NCBI RefSeq assembly: GCF_014202935.1
Contig: NZ_JACHHX010000015.1
Span: 1-64,000 of the forward strand
From: Rehaibacterium terrae
Lineage (GTDB): Bacteria > Pseudomonadota > Gammaproteobacteria > Xanthomonadales > Xanthomonadaceae
Direction: 5' to 3'
Length of the DNA: 64,000 bases
Part shown: piece by piece, positions 8,659 through 18,476 of the stretch
How positions within the stretch are numbered: position 1 is the stretch's first letter
Layout: each line of letters begins with the position of its first letter
Position numbers and translations under genes: made by a program
The notes under the pieces: model-generated
The model's input: the letters and a program-made list of their open reading frames with translations, nothing else
Database searches by the model: none
Told to the model about the DNA's origin: nothing

Positions 8659-9414
8659 TCAGCCACAGGTGCGCAGGGGCTCGCGCCGGGCCCGCTCGAC
8701 TTCGGCCTGGGTCACGGCCGTCGGCGTGTCCGGGAAATCGATCCGCGCCATCCATTGCCGGCCTTGCCCGTCGCGCAGATTGCTCAGGCCCTCGTAGCGC
8801 CGCAGCCGGCGCCCGTCACGGGTGTAGGCGACGTCGATGTGCGGCGCGATCCAGCCGAGCATGCCGCCGAGCCTGAGCCGGAACAGCTCGGCCGGCCGTG
8901 CGTCGATGTCGACCCGGCCCTGGTGGCGAACCCGGAACGCGAGCGCCTGACCGCGCGCCGGAATGGCGAAGCGCAGCGTCACCGTTTCGCCAGCCAGCAG
9001 CCGGTCCCACTCGCGACGGATGAACTCGTCGAAGCCGGCATCGGCGACCAGTTCGGCCGCCGCGGCGAGCCGGGCGCGGCGCTCGCCGTCGCCGGCCGGG
9101 TCGTACGCGAACAGCTCGACGCCGTCGTCCTGCCAGCGCAGCCCTTCGCGGTAGCCGTCGCGCCCGTCCTCCAGCACGAAGGCCGGGGCGACCGGCGAGG
9201 GCGCGTAGTCGATCCGCTTGCGTGCGAACGGCAGCCCGTCCGGGCAACGGTAGATCACCCAGCGTTCGCGCAGGCTGTCACCATCGAAGCGCTGCAGGTG
9301 CTGCTCGACGTAGAGCAGGCGGCCGTCTTCAGGCGCGTGGGCCTTGCCGCTGTAGGTCTGCCAGCCGGCCCAGGCCGGCGTGGCCAGCAACAGCAGCGGC
9401 AGTGCCAGCCGCAT
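8659..9414 (-). CDS. Periplasmic protein of unknown function
   Basis: The 251-residue product has a clear signal peptide (MRLALPLLLLATPAWA, likely cleaved before GW). The mature part is soluble, with AYDPAGDGERRARLAAAAELVADAGFDEFIRREWDRL in pieces as a helix-rich stretch and a beta-rich C-terminal half. I do not recognise a domain with a known role. The ATG shares its A with the TGA of the upstream SDR gene, implying translational coupling and one transcript. The protein ends in a cysteine-glycine. Confidence 0.65.
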   Translation of the reverse strand: MRLALPLLLLATPAWAGWQTYSGKAHAPEDGRLLYVEQHLQRFDGDSLRERWVIYRCPDGLPFARKRIDYAPSPVAPAFVLEDGRDGYREGLRWQDDGVELFAYDPAGDGERRARLAAAAELVADAGFDEFIRREWDRLLAGETVTLRFAIPARGQALAFRVRHQGRVDIDARPAELFRLRLGGMLGWIAPHIDVAYTRDGRRLRRYEGLSNLRDGQGRQWMARIDFPDTPTAVTQAEVERARREPLRTCG

Positions 9415-10112
9415 CACCACGGGATGTCCTCGCCGTCGCGGTCGACGAAGCGCCCGCTGTCGGCCGGGCCGGCGCGATCCAGCAGCCTCAGCAGCGCGGC
9501 GGCGGCATCCTCCGGCGACGTCGGTGCGTTCTCGCCGCCCATGTCGGTGCGGATCCAGCCCGGGCTGACGGCGAGCACGATGATGCCTTGCGGTGCCAGC
9601 GCCTGGGCCAGCTCGCGGGTGGCCATGTTCAGCGCCGCTTTCGAAATGGCATAGCTCGGCGAGCGGAACTCGCGCACGCCGCTGAGCGAGGCCATGGCGC
9701 TGCCGAGATTGAGCACGGTGGCGCGATCGCCTTTCGCCAGCAGTGGCGCCAGCGCCTGGGTGAGCAGGAACGGCGCCATCGCGTTGACGCGGAAGCTGTG
9801 GTCGAGCGTATCCGCCTCCACCGCGCCGAAACGCTCGCCCGAGGGCAGCACGCCCGCGTTGTTGATCAGCAGCTCCAGGCCGTCGAAGACCAGCGCCGCC
9901 TCGCGGGCGAGCTCGGCGATGCTGGCCGGCTTGGCCAGATCGGCCTGCAGCACATGCAGATGGCCCGGGTGCGCGGCGGCCAGCTGGGTGAGCGCGTTGG
10001 CGCGGCCGGGGTGACGGCAGGCGGCGGCGACGCGATCGCCGCGGGCGAGCAACCGCCGCACGAAGGCCAGCCCGAGACCGCGGTTGGCGCCGGTGACCAG
10101 GACGCGTTTCAT
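9414..10112 (-). CDS. Short-chain dehydrogenase/reductase
   Basis: A classical SDR of 232 residues with the Rossmann motif TGANRGLG near residue 7, NNAG near 85, the catalytic serine in NLGSAMASLS, and the YAISK (YxxxK) pair, so the active site is complete. NAD(P)-dependent oxidation or reduction of an unknown carbonyl or alcohol is expected. The sequence is close to the C-factor/YciK-like group of small SDRs. The start at 10112 gives MKRVLVTGANRG; the long upstream frame is non-coding. It is cotranscribed with the exported protein that follows. Confidence 0.8.
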   Translation of the reverse strand: MKRVLVTGANRGLGLAFVRRLLARGDRVAAACRHPGRANALTQLAAAHPGHLHVLQADLAKPASIAELAREAALVFDGLELLINNAGVLPSGERFGAVEADTLDHSFRVNAMAPFLLTQALAPLLAKGDRATVLNLGSAMASLSGVREFRSPSYAISKAALNMATRELAQALAPQGIIVLAVSPGWIRTDMGGENAPTSPEDAAAALLRLLDRAGPADSGRFVDRDGEDIPW

Positions 10113-10260
10113 GACCTCACCTGCAGGTGTCGTGGGCCATCTTGGCGGGTGCCGCAGTGTACGGCCTGTCAACGAATGGCAGGTGGCCGATCCTGCCCGC
10201 GCTGCTAGGATGCCGGTTCGCGGTCGCGCCGACCGCCATCGACCAAACCAGGGAGACGGT

Positions 10261-13017
10261 ATGACCCACGCCTTTCGATCCTTCCGCGCGCCCGTCCTGG
10301 GCCTGGCCCTCGCCGCCGTGCTGGCGCCGCGCCTGGCCGCCGCCGACGGCATCGACATCCCTTACGAGGAATTCACCCTGCCCAACGGCCTGCGGGTGAT
10401 CGTGCACGAGGACCGCAAGGCGCCGATCGTCGCGGTCAATGTCTGGTACCACGTCGGCTCCAAGGACGAGAAGCCCGGCAAGACCGGTTTCGCCCACCTG
10501 TTCGAGCACCTGATGTTCCAGGGCTCGGAGAACTACCGGGGCGAGTATTTCGCGCCGTTCGAGCGGGTCGGCGCCACCGGCATGAACGGCACCACCAACA
10601 CCGACCGCACCAACTACTTCCAGAACGTGCCGACCACGGCGCTGGACATGGCGCTGTGGATGGAATCCGACCGCATGGGGCACTTCCTCGGCGCGGTCAC
10701 CCAGGAGCTGCTCGACGAGCAGCGTGGCGTGGTGCAGAACGAGAAGCGCCAGGGCGAGAACCAGCCCTACGGCCGGGTCTGGGAGGCGTTGAGCGCGGCC
10801 AGCTATCCCGCCGGCCATCCGTACAGCTGGACCACCATCGGTTCGATGGAAGACCTGGAAGCGGCCTCGCTCGACGACGTGAAGGAATGGTTCAAGACCT
10901 GGTACGGCCCCAACAATGCCGTGCTGGTGCTGGCCGGCGACATCGACGTGGCGACGGCGAAGGACAAGGTCACCCGCTATTTCGGCGACATCCCGGCCGG
11001 CCCGCCGCTGACCCGCAAGAACGCCTGGGTGGCGGCGCGCCAGGAGTCCACCCGCGAGACCATGTACGACCGCGTGCCGCAGGCGCGCATCTACCGGGTG
11101 TGGAACGTGGCCGAGTACGGTCAGCCCGACATGGACCGTCTGCAACTGTTCGCGCGCGTGCTCGGCGGCAGCGCCTCCTCGCGGCTCGACCGGCGCCTGG
11201 TGCACGAGCTGCAGTGGGTCGACAACATCACCGCGCAGGCCTGGCCGCAGGAGTTGTCGGGCAACTTCATCATCGTGGCCACCGTCAAGCAGGGCGTCGA
11301 TCCGGCCAAGGTCGAGGCGGTCATCGAGGAGGAGCTGGGCCGGCTCATCGCCCAAGGGCCGACCGCGCAGGAGCTCGAGCGCGCGCGCACCGTGTTCAAG
11401 GCCGCCTTCGTGCGCGGCATCGAGCGGGTCGGCGGCTTCGGCGGCAAGTCCGACGTGCTGGCCGAGTGCGCCGTGTTCACCGGCAACCCCGGCTGCTTCC
11501 GCGACAGACTGGCGCGGCTCGAGCGCGCCACCCCGGCGGAGGTGCGCGAGGCCGCCGCGCGCTGGCTCGCCCGCGGCGACCACACCCTGACCGTGCTGCC
11601 GTTCCCGAGCTACTCGACCGTCGCCAGCGACGTCGACCGGTCCAAGGGCGTGCCGCCGGTCGACGAGTTCCCCGACGTGACCTTCCCGGCGCTGCAGCGC
11701 GCCACCCTGGCCAACGGCATGCAGCTGATTCTGGCCGAGCGCCGCGAGATTCCTGTGGTGCAGATCAGCATGGAGTTCGCCGGCGGCTATGCCGCCGATG
11801 CCGGCCGCAAGCTCGGCACGTCGAGCTTCACCATGGCCATGCTCGACGAAGGCGCCGGCCGCTACTCGGCGCTGGAGCTGGCCGCCGCCACCGAGTCGCT
11901 GGGTGCCAACATCGGCAGTGGCGCCAGCCTCGACGCGGCCAGCGTCAGCCTGTCCGCGCTCAAGGAGAAACTCGAGCCCTCGCTGGCGCTGTTCGCCGAC
12001 GTGGTGCGCCGCCCGCGCTTCGACCCCGCCGAGATCGAGCGCGTGCGCAAGCAGTGGCTGGCCGGCATCGCCCAGGAAAAAGCGCGACCGAACACAATCG
12101 GCTTCCGCCTGCTGCCGCCGCTGCTGTACGGCGAGGGGCACCCTTACGCGATCCCGTTCACCGGCAGCGGCAGCGAGGCCTCGGTCACGGCCCTGACCCG
12201 TGAGGAGCTGGTCGCCTGGCATCGCGACTGGCTGCGTCCGGACAACGCCACCGTGATCGTGGTCGGCGACACCACGCTCGACGAGATCGTGCCGCTGCTG
12301 AACAAGCACTTCGGCGACTGGAAGGCGCCGGCCACGCCGCTGCCGGTGCGGGAGATCCCGCGCGCCGAGCGGCCGACGCAGTCGCGCGTGTTCCTGGTCC
12401 ACCAGCCCGGCGCGATCCAGGCCAACATCCTGGTCGGCCAGCTGGTCAATTCGACCATGGACGAGCAGGCGCTCGACTTCGACATCGCCAACGGCGTGTT
12501 CGGCGGCACCTTCACCTCGCGCATCAACATGAACCTGCGCGAGGAGAAGAGCTGGTCCTACGGTGCCTTCAGCTCGGCCTCGGGTGCCAAGGGTCAGCGC
12601 CCCTGGATCGTCTCGGCGCCCGTGCAGATCGACCGCACCATCGATGCCATCGGCGAGATCCAGCGCGAGATCGCCGAATTCGCCCGCGGCATCCGTCCGG
12701 CCAGCGAGGACGAGGTCGACAAGATCAAGGCCCGCAACATCCGTGCCATGCCGGGCGCCTACGAAACCGCCAGCGCCGTGCTCGGCACCATCAGCGGCAT
12801 CGTCCGCTACGGTCGCCCGGACGACTATGTGCGCCAACTGCAGGAACGCACCGAGGCGATGACCGTCGAGGCCGTGCGGGCCGCCGCCGGCCTGCTCGAC
12901 CCGGATGCCCTGACCTGGGTCATCGTCGGCGACCTCGGCAAGATCGAGCAGCCGATTCGCGAGCTCGGCCTGGGCGAGGTCCGGGTGATGGACGCCGACG
13001 GCAACCTGCTGCGCTGA
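10261..13017 (+). CDS. Periplasmic M16-family zinc metalloprotease
   Basis: The 918-residue product has a signal peptide (about 1-30) and two tandem M16 (insulinase/pitrilysin-like) halves. The first half carries the inverted zinc motif HLFEH (HxxEH) at about residues 79-83 with the downstream glutamate expected in EQRGVVQNEKRQ. The second half, from about residue 480, lacks HxxEH and is the usual inactive partner. It should degrade peptides in the envelope. The ATG at 10261 follows a GGGAGA ribosome-binding site, and length and architecture are normal. Confidence 0.9.
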   Translation: MTHAFRSFRAPVLGLALAAVLAPRLAAADGIDIPYEEFTLPNGLRVIVHEDRKAPIVAVNVWYHVGSKDEKPGKTGFAHLFEHLMFQGSENYRGEYFAPFERVGATGMNGTTNTDRTNYFQNVPTTALDMALWMESDRMGHFLGAVTQELLDEQRGVVQNEKRQGENQPYGRVWEALSAASYPAGHPYSWTTIGSMEDLEAASLDDVKEWFKTWYGPNNAVLVLAGDIDVATAKDKVTRYFGDIPAGPPLTRKNAWVAARQESTRETMYDRVPQARIYRVWNVAEYGQPDMDRLQLFARVLGGSASSRLDRRLVHELQWVDNITAQAWPQELSGNFIIVATVKQGVDPAKVEAVIEEELGRLIAQGPTAQELERARTVFKAAFVRGIERVGGFGGKSDVLAECAVFTGNPGCFRDRLARLERATPAEVREAAARWLARGDHTLTVLPFPSYSTVASDVDRSKGVPPVDEFPDVTFPALQRATLANGMQLILAERREIPVVQISMEFAGGYAADAGRKLGTSSFTMAMLDEGAGRYSALELAAATESLGANIGSGASLDAASVSLSALKEKLEPSLALFADVVRRPRFDPAEIERVRKQWLAGIAQEKARPNTIGFRLLPPLLYGEGHPYAIPFTGSGSEASVTALTREELVAWHRDWLRPDNATVIVVGDTTLDEIVPLLNKHFGDWKAPATPLPVREIPRAERPTQSRVFLVHQPGAIQANILVGQLVNSTMDEQALDFDIANGVFGGTFTSRINMNLREEKSWSYGAFSSASGAKGQRPWIVSAPVQIDRTIDAIGEIQREIAEFARGIRPASEDEVDKIKARNIRAMPGAYETASAVLGTISGIVRYGRPDDYVRQLQERTEAMTVEAVRAAAGLLDPDALTWVIVGDLGKIEQPIRELGLGEVRVMDADGNLLR

Positions 13018-13128
13018 ATGGCGGGAAGCTGAACAGCCGTGGGCCGCGCTGCCCGCATGGCCTGTTCAGTGACGATGGGCGGGGCGACAATCCCGCCCAT
13101 CGTCGTTCATGCCCCGAGGATCGCCACG

Positions 13129-13530
13129 ATGCGCCAGTTCCTGATTGCCGCCGCCCTCACCGTCCCCGCCCTGCTCGCCGGCTGCGTCTGGGTGAAGATG
13201 GCCCCGGGCGCGCAGACCGTGCGGGTCGTTCCGGCCGGGCAGGAACTGACCGCCTGCCAGCGGCGCGGCGAGATCGCCGTCTCGGTCAAGGACAGCGTCG
13301 CCTTCTACCAACGCAACCACCTCAAGGTGCGCGACGAGCTGGAGACCCTGGCCCGCAACGAGGCGGTCGGCCTGGGTGCCGACACCATCCAGCCCCGGAC
13401 CGAGCCGCGCGAGGGCGAGCAGCGCTTTGTCGCCTACAGCTGCGGGACTGCCGCCCCGGTCGCGCGCGGCGCACGCGACGGCACGCCCCGCGCCGGCGAG
13501 GCGGAGACCTTTCCGATCGACGAGCGCTGA
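13129..13530 (+). CDS. DUF4156 lipoprotein
   Basis: The 133-residue product has a lipoprotein signal peptide ending LLAGC. The mature part matches DUF4156: VRVVPAGQELTACQRRGEIAVSVKD, in pieces, then ARNEAVGLGADTIQP and a second cysteine in FVAYSCG. The function of the family is unknown; members are small periplasmic or outer-membrane lipoproteins. The ATG at 13129 follows GAGG. It lies 112 bases after the protease gene and may be read through from it. Confidence 0.8.
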   Translation: MRQFLIAAALTVPALLAGCVWVKMAPGAQTVRVVPAGQELTACQRRGEIAVSVKDSVAFYQRNHLKVRDELETLARNEAVGLGADTIQPRTEPREGEQRFVAYSCGTAAPVARGARDGTPRAGEAETFPIDER

Positions 13531-13629
13531 ACGGGTTCCGTCTCGCGCTCCGTGAGACGCACGGGTGCGGCAGGGGGTGGAAGCGGGTAACATCCGACGG
13601 CTTACACTTCCAAACCCGACCGTACGCCC

Positions 13630-14646
13630 ATGCTGTTCCAGCACGTTTCGATCGCCGGCCTGGCGCACATCGACGCCCCGCGCACGCTGACCTCCGCGGA
13701 GATCAACGCGCGCCTGAAGCCGACCCTCGACCGCCTGAAGATCCGCGTCGACGTCCTGCAGGATATCGCCGGCATCTACGCACGCCGCCTCTGGGACGAC
13801 GACATGCAGGCCTCCGATGCCGCCACCCTGGCCGCCGAGAAGGCCCTGGCCGACGCCGGCGTGCCGCGCGAGAAGATCGGCCTGCTGGTCAACACGTCGG
13901 TCAGCCGCGACTACCTGGAGCCGTCCACCGCCAGCATCGTCTCCGGCAACCTCGGCCTGTCCGAGCATTGCCAGAACTTCGACCTGGCCAATGCCTGCCT
14001 GGCCTTCCTGAACGGCATGGACGTCGCCAGCCGCATGATCGAGCGCGGCGAGATCGACTACGCCCTGGTGGTCGACGGCGAGACCGCCAACCTCGCCTAC
14101 GAGAAGACCCTGGAGCGCATGAGCGCCCCGGACATCACCGAGGAAGCGTTCCGCAACGAACTGGCCACGCTCACCCTGGGCTGCGGCGCCGCCGCCATGG
14201 TGCTGGCGCGCAGCGAGCTGGTGCCGGAGGCGCCGCGCTACAAGGGCGGCGTCACCCGCGCCGCGACCAAGTGGAACGGCCTGTGCCGCGGCAACCTCGA
14301 CCGCATGGTCACCGACACCAAGATGCTGCTGATCGAAGGCGTCAAGCTGGCCCAGCTGACCTTCGCCGCCGCCAAGGCGGCGATGGGTTGGGTGGTGGAT
14401 GAGCTGGACGAGTTCGTCATCCACCAGGTCAGCCGCGTCCATACCGAGGCCTTCATCAAGGCCTTCGGCATCGACCCGCGCAAGGTCCACACCATCTTCC
14501 CCGAGCACGGCAACATCGGCCCGGCCTCGGTGCCGATCGTGCTGAGCAAGCTGCGCGAGCTCGGCCGCCTCAAGAAGGGCAAGCGCGTCGCCCTGCTCGG
14601 CATCGGCTCGGGCCTGAACTGCTCGATGGCCGAAGTGGTCTGGTAA
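13630..14646 (+). CDS. oleA: OleA, head-to-head acyl-CoA condensing enzyme
   Basis: OleA is a thiolase-fold enzyme that joins two fatty acyl-CoA molecules by a non-decarboxylative Claisen reaction to a beta-keto acid, the first step of long-chain olefin synthesis. The 338-residue sequence keeps Cys123 (DLANACLAF), His265 (FVIHQVSR), Asn295 (EHGNIGPAS) and Glu97 (RDYLEPST). These are exactly 20 positions before Cys143, His285, Asn315 and Glu117 as I recall them for the Xanthomonas campestris enzyme, so all catalytic residues appear intact. A TACACT -10-like element lies at 13603-13608. Confidence 0.95.
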   Translation: MLFQHVSIAGLAHIDAPRTLTSAEINARLKPTLDRLKIRVDVLQDIAGIYARRLWDDDMQASDAATLAAEKALADAGVPREKIGLLVNTSVSRDYLEPSTASIVSGNLGLSEHCQNFDLANACLAFLNGMDVASRMIERGEIDYALVVDGETANLAYEKTLERMSAPDITEEAFRNELATLTLGCGAAAMVLARSELVPEAPRYKGGVTRAATKWNGLCRGNLDRMVTDTKMLLIEGVKLAQLTFAAAKAAMGWVVDELDEFVIHQVSRVHTEAFIKAFGIDPRKVHTIFPEHGNIGPASVPIVLSKLRELGRLKKGKRVALLGIGSGLNCSMAEVVW

Positions 14647-14740
14647 GCCGCGGGGTGCGCCCCGCATTCCCGTGGCATGGGCCGGTATTCCCGGCCCATG
14701 CCGTTTCCGGCGCCCGCATGCCGGCATGGTTGATTCCGCG

Positions 14741-15637
14741 ATGAGCTATCCCGACTACCCCTTCACCGGCCACCGCTTCGAAGTGCGCCCCGGCATCGGC
14801 ATGCACTACCTCGACGAGGGGCAGGGCGACCCGGTGCTGATGCTGCACGGCAACCCGTCGTGGAGTTACTACTGGCGAAAACTGGTGCTCGGCCTGCGCG
14901 AGCGCTACCGCTGCGTCGTGCCCGACCATGTCGGCATGGGCCTGTCGGACAAGCCGGACGACAGGCGGTACCGCTACACCCTGCAAAGCCGCATCGATGA
15001 CCTCGCGACGCTGATCGACCGCCTCGACCTCGGCGGGCGCATCACCCTGGCCGTGCACGACTGGGGCGGCATGATCGGTTTCGGTTGGGCGCTGCAGAAT
15101 CCCGCGCGGGTGAAGCGGCTGGTGATCCTCAACACCGCCGCGTTCCCGCTGCCGGGCGACAAGCCGATGCCCTGGCAACTCAAGATCGGCCGCGACTACA
15201 ACCTTGGCGCGCTGGCGATCCGCGGCTTCAACGCCTTTGCCGCCGGCGCGGCGCGCTTCGGGGTCGCGCGGCCGATGCCGGCCGACGTGCGTCGCGCCTA
15301 CACCGCGCCCTACGACTCCTGGCGCAACCGCATCGCCACCTTGCGCTTCGTGCAGGACATCCCGCTGTCGCCGCGCGACCGCGCCTGGAAGCTGGTGGAG
15401 GAGGCCGGCAGGCGCCTGCCCGAATTCGCCGACCGCCCCGCCTTCATCGGCTGGGGGCTGAAGGATTTCGTCTTCGACAAGCACTTCCTCGATGGTTTCA
15501 CCCGCGCGTTGCCGCGGGCCGAGGTGCATGCCTTCGAGGATGCCGGCCACTATGTGCTGGAGGACAAGGCCGAGACGCTGGTGCCGGCGATCCGCGAATT
15601 CCTCGACCGGCATCCGGTCGGCGCAGAGCCTGGATGA
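14741..15637 (+). CDS. oleB: OleB, beta-lactone decarboxylase (alpha/beta hydrolase)
   Basis: OleB removes CO2 from the beta-lactone made by OleC, giving the final cis-olefin. It belongs to the haloalkane-dehalogenase branch of alpha/beta hydrolases. The aspartate nucleophile is in AVHDWGG (Asp107 from this start), the oxyanion region HGNPSWSYYWR follows strand 3, and the catalytic histidine lies in DAGHYVLED near the C-terminus. An ATG at 14726 is also possible. It sits between oleA and oleC, the usual order in xanthomonads. Confidence 0.92.
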   Translation: MSYPDYPFTGHRFEVRPGIGMHYLDEGQGDPVLMLHGNPSWSYYWRKLVLGLRERYRCVVPDHVGMGLSDKPDDRRYRYTLQSRIDDLATLIDRLDLGGRITLAVHDWGGMIGFGWALQNPARVKRLVILNTAAFPLPGDKPMPWQLKIGRDYNLGALAIRGFNAFAAGAARFGVARPMPADVRRAYTAPYDSWRNRIATLRFVQDIPLSPRDRAWKLVEEAGRRLPEFADRPAFIGWGLKDFVFDKHFLDGFTRALPRAEVHAFEDAGHYVLEDKAETLVPAIREFLDRHPVGAEPG

Positions 15638-15639
15638 GA

Positions 15640-15735
15640 AACGAGGAGTGAGAAACGAGGGGACGGTCGACCGTTGCCGCACGAGGGCGTGCCGCTGCTT
15701 TCCCTTGTTGCTCACGCCTGTTCACTCGTTTCTGA
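15640..15735. repeat. Imperfect inverted repeat between oleB and oleC
   Basis: Two direct copies of gagaaacgagg (15638-15662 region) are followed about 50 bases later by complementary words (gctcacgcctgttcactcgtttct). The segment can fold back on itself. It resembles simple intergenic elements of xanthomonads and has no coding potential. It may separate oleA-oleB from the oleC promoter. Confidence 0.5.
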
Positions 15736-15753
15736 TCGCTCCTGCCGGCCCCC

Positions 15754-15759
15754 TACAAT
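15754..15759 (+). promoter_or_regulatory. -10 element of oleC, leaderless geometry
   Basis: TACAAT is followed by cgcccg and the oleC ATG at 15766. Initiation at normal distance would fall on the A of ATG. No ribosome-binding site is visible and a -35 match is weak. Confidence 0.5.
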
Positions 15760-15765
15760 CGCCCG

Positions 15766-17430
15766 ATGACCGAACCCTGCAACATCGCCGCGATCCTGCC
15801 GCGCCTTGCCGCCGAGGCGCCCGAGCGCATCGCCATGCGCTGCCCCGGCACGCGCGGCGGCGACGGGCTGGCGCGCTACGACCTCACGCTGACCTACGGC
15901 GAGCTCGATGCGCGCTCGGACGCCATCGCCGCCGGCCTGGCGAAGCACGGCATCGGTCGCGGCAGCCGCACGGTGGTGATGGTGCGGCCGGGTCCCGAGT
16001 TCTTCCTGCTGATGTTCGCGCTGTTCAAGGCCGGCGCGGTGCCGGTGCTGGTCGATCCGGGCATCGACAAGCGCGCGCTCAAGCAATGCCTGGACGAGGC
16101 GCGGCCGGAAGCCTTCGTCGGCATTCCGCTGGCGCAGTTGGCGCGGTTGCTGCTCGGCTGGGGGCGCGGCCATGTGCGCCGCGTCGTCACCGTCGGTGCG
16201 CGCTGGGGCTGGGGCGGGGCGACGCTGGCGCAGGTCGAGCATGACGGCGCGGGCGCCGGCCCGCAGCTCGCCGCCACCGCGCCGGACGAGATCGCCGCGA
16301 TCCTGTTCACCTCCGGCTCCACCGGCGTGCCCAAGGGCGTGGTGTACCGGCATCGTCATTTCGTCGCCCAGATCGACATGCTGCGCGAGGCCTTCGGCAT
16401 GCGGCCCGGCGGGGTGGACCTGCCCACGTTTCCGCCGTTCGCGCTGTTCGACCCGGCGCTGGGCCTGACCAGCATCATCCCCGACATGGATCCGACCCGG
16501 CCGGCGAAGGCCGACCCGCGCAAGCTGGTCGATGCCATCGCCCGCTTCGGCGTGACGCAGTTGTTCGGCTCGCCGGCGCTGATCGACGTGCTGGCGCGGC
16601 ACGGCGCAAAGCTGCCGACGGTGAGGCGGGTGACCTCGGCCGGCGCGCCGGTGCCGCCGGCGGCGGTGGCGCGGATGCGCGCGCTGCTGCCGGACGACGC
16701 GCAGCTGTGGACGCCCTACGGTGCCACCGAATGCCTGCCGGTGGCGGTGATCGAGGGGCGCGAACTGCAGGGCACGCGCGAGGCCACCGAGCGCGGTGCC
16801 GGCACCTGCGTCGGCCGGCCGGTGCCGCCGAACGTGGTCCGCATCATCCGCATCGCCGACGCGGCGATCGCCGACTGGAGTGACGACCTGGTCGTGCCGG
16901 ATGGCGAGGTCGGCGAGATCACCGTCGCCGGCCCGACCGCGACCGACGAATACTTCCGCCGCCCCGAGGCCACCGCGCTGGCCAAGATCCGCGAGCGCCT
17001 GCCCGGGGGCGGCGAGCGCATCGTCCACCGCATGGGCGACCTCGGCTGGTTCGATGCGCAGGGCCGGCTGTGGTTCTGCGGGCGCAAGTCGCATCGCGTC
17101 GAGACTGCGCAGGGCGCGCTGTACACCGAGCAGGTCGAGCCGGTGTTCAACACCCATCCGCAGGTGCGCCGCACGGCGCTGGTCGGCGTCGGCCGGCGCG
17201 GCGCGCAGCGTGCCGTGCTCTGCGTCGAGCTGCACCGCAAGGCCACGCGCCGCGAGCGCGACCGCATCGAGGGCGAGCTGCTGCGACTCGGCGGCAGCTA
17301 TCCGCACACCGCGCGAGTCGAGCGCATCCTGTTCCACCGCGGATTTCCCGTGGACATCCGTCACAACGCCAAGATCGGCCGCGAGAAGCTGGCCGCATGG
17401 GCGGCGAAGAAACTCGGAGCGAAGGCATGA
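15766..17430 (+). CDS. oleC: OleC, beta-lactone synthetase
   Basis: OleC belongs to the adenylate-forming (ANL) superfamily and uses ATP to convert the beta-hydroxy acid from OleD to a beta-lactone. The 554-residue protein has the P-loop-like [13 protein letters not shown] near residue 183, the [12 protein letters not shown] motif near 315, [17 protein letters not shown] near 425, and a C-terminal lysine region ([13 protein letters not shown]). The gene overlaps oleD by four bases (ATGA). Confidence 0.93.
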   Translation: MTEPCNIAAILPRLAAEAPERIAMRCPGTRGGDGLARYDLTLTYGELDARSDAIAAGLAKHGIGRGSRTVVMVRPGPEFFLLMFALFKAGAVPVLVDPGIDKRALKQCLDEARPEAFVGIPLAQLARLLLGWGRGHVRRVVTVGARWGWGGATLAQVEHDGAGAGPQLAATAPDEIAAILFTSGSTGVPKGVVYRHRHFVAQIDMLREAFGMRPGGVDLPTFPPFALFDPALGLTSIIPDMDPTRPAKADPRKLVDAIARFGVTQLFGSPALIDVLARHGAKLPTVRRVTSAGAPVPPAAVARMRALLPDDAQLWTPYGATECLPVAVIEGRELQGTREATERGAGTCVGRPVPPNVVRIIRIADAAIADWSDDLVVPDGEVGEITVAGPTATDEYFRRPEATALAKIRERLPGGGERIVHRMGDLGWFDAQGRLWFCGRKSHRVETAQGALYTEQVEPVFNTHPQVRRTALVGVGRRGAQRAVLCVELHRKATRRERDRIEGELLRLGGSYPHTARVERILFHRGFPVDIRHNAKIGREKLAAWAAKKLGAKA

Positions 17431-18428
17431 AGATTCTGGTGACCGGCGGCGGGGGCTTTCTCGGGCAGGCGATCTGCCGCCTGCTGGTGGCGCGCGGCTA
17501 CGATGTGGCGAGCTTCAATCGCGGCCATTATCCGGCGCTGGACGCGCTCGGCGTCGAACAGATCCGCGGCGATCTCGCCGACGCCGACGCGGTACGGCGC
17601 GCCTGCGAAGGCCGCGACGCGGTGTTCCACAACGCCGCCAAGGCCGGCGCCTGGGGGCCCTACGAGGACTACCACCGCGCCAACGTGATCGGCACGCAGA
17701 ACGTGCTCGCCGCCTGCCGCGCGCATGGCATCGCCAAGCTCGTCTACACCTCGACGCCGAGTGTGACCCACCGCGCCACGCATCCGGTCGAGGGCGGCAA
17801 CGAGGCCGATACGCCCTACGGCACCGGCTTCAAGGCCGCCTATCCGGAGACCAAGGCCATCGCCGAGAAGGCCGTGCTCGCCGCCAACGACGCCACGCTC
17901 GCCACCGTGGCGCTGCGCCCGCGGCTGATCTGGGGTCCCGGCGACAACCAGTTGCTGCCGCGGCTGGTGGCGCGCGCCAGGGCCGGCCGGCTGCGCTTCG
18001 TCGATGGCGGCCACAACCTGATCGACACCACCTACATCGACAACGCCGCGCAGGCGCATGTCGATGCCTTCGACCACCTGTGGCCGGGCAGCGCCTGCGC
18101 CGGCAAGCCGTATTTCATCTCCAACGGCGAGCCGCGCCCCTTGCGCGAGATCGTCAACGCCCTGCTGTGCGCGGCCGGCGCGCCGCAGGTGCACGGCTCG
18201 ATCCCGTTCCGCGTCGCCTACGCCGCCGGCGCCACGCTGGAAACGCTCTGGCGCACCCTGCGCCTGAAGGGCGAGCCGCCGATGACGCGCTTCCTCGCCG
18301 AGCAGCTCGCCACGCCGCACTGGTACGACATCTCGGCGGCCAGGCGCGACTTCGGCTACACGCCGCGCGTCAGCATCGACGAGGGGCTGCAACGGCTGGC
18401 GGCATGGTGGCGAAGCCGGGAAGTGTAG
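17427..18428 (+). CDS. oleD: OleD, NADPH-dependent beta-keto acid reductase
   Basis: OleD reduces the OleA product to a 2-alkyl-3-hydroxy acid. The 333-residue protein is an extended SDR of the 3-beta-HSD type: TGGGGFLG at residue 7, the serine in YTSTPSV, and the catalytic pair in YPETK. It is translationally coupled to oleC. The C-terminal third (about 240-300) holds a hydrophobic stretch ([15 protein letters not shown]) consistent with membrane association, fitting the OleBCD complex. The gene ends with TAG. Confidence 0.93.
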   Translation: MKILVTGGGGFLGQAICRLLVARGYDVASFNRGHYPALDALGVEQIRGDLADADAVRRACEGRDAVFHNAAKAGAWGPYEDYHRANVIGTQNVLAACRAHGIAKLVYTSTPSVTHRATHPVEGGNEADTPYGTGFKAAYPETKAIAEKAVLAANDATLATVALRPRLIWGPGDNQLLPRLVARARAGRLRFVDGGHNLIDTTYIDNAAQAHVDAFDHLWPGSACAGKPYFISNGEPRPLREIVNALLCAAGAPQVHGSIPFRVAYAAGATLETLWRTLRLKGEPPMTRFLAEQLATPHWYDISAARRDFGYTPRVSIDEGLQRLAAWWRSREV

Positions 18429-18464
18429 GTCCCGAGTCCCGGCTTCAACCGCACCCGGCTCCTC

Positions 18465-18470
18465 TAGAAT
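18465..18470 (+). promoter_or_regulatory. -10 element of ubiJ, leaderless geometry
   Basis: TAGAAT, then gcacgg, then the ubiJ ATG at 18477: the same spacing as at oleC. A weak -35-like cttcaa lies at 18443-18448, 16 bases upstream. Confidence 0.5.
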
Positions 18471-18476
18471 GCACGG

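Noticed and set aside
10117-12837. A 906-codon minus-strand frame opposite the M16 protease
   Set aside because: The protease has a complete motif set; the antisense frame has none.
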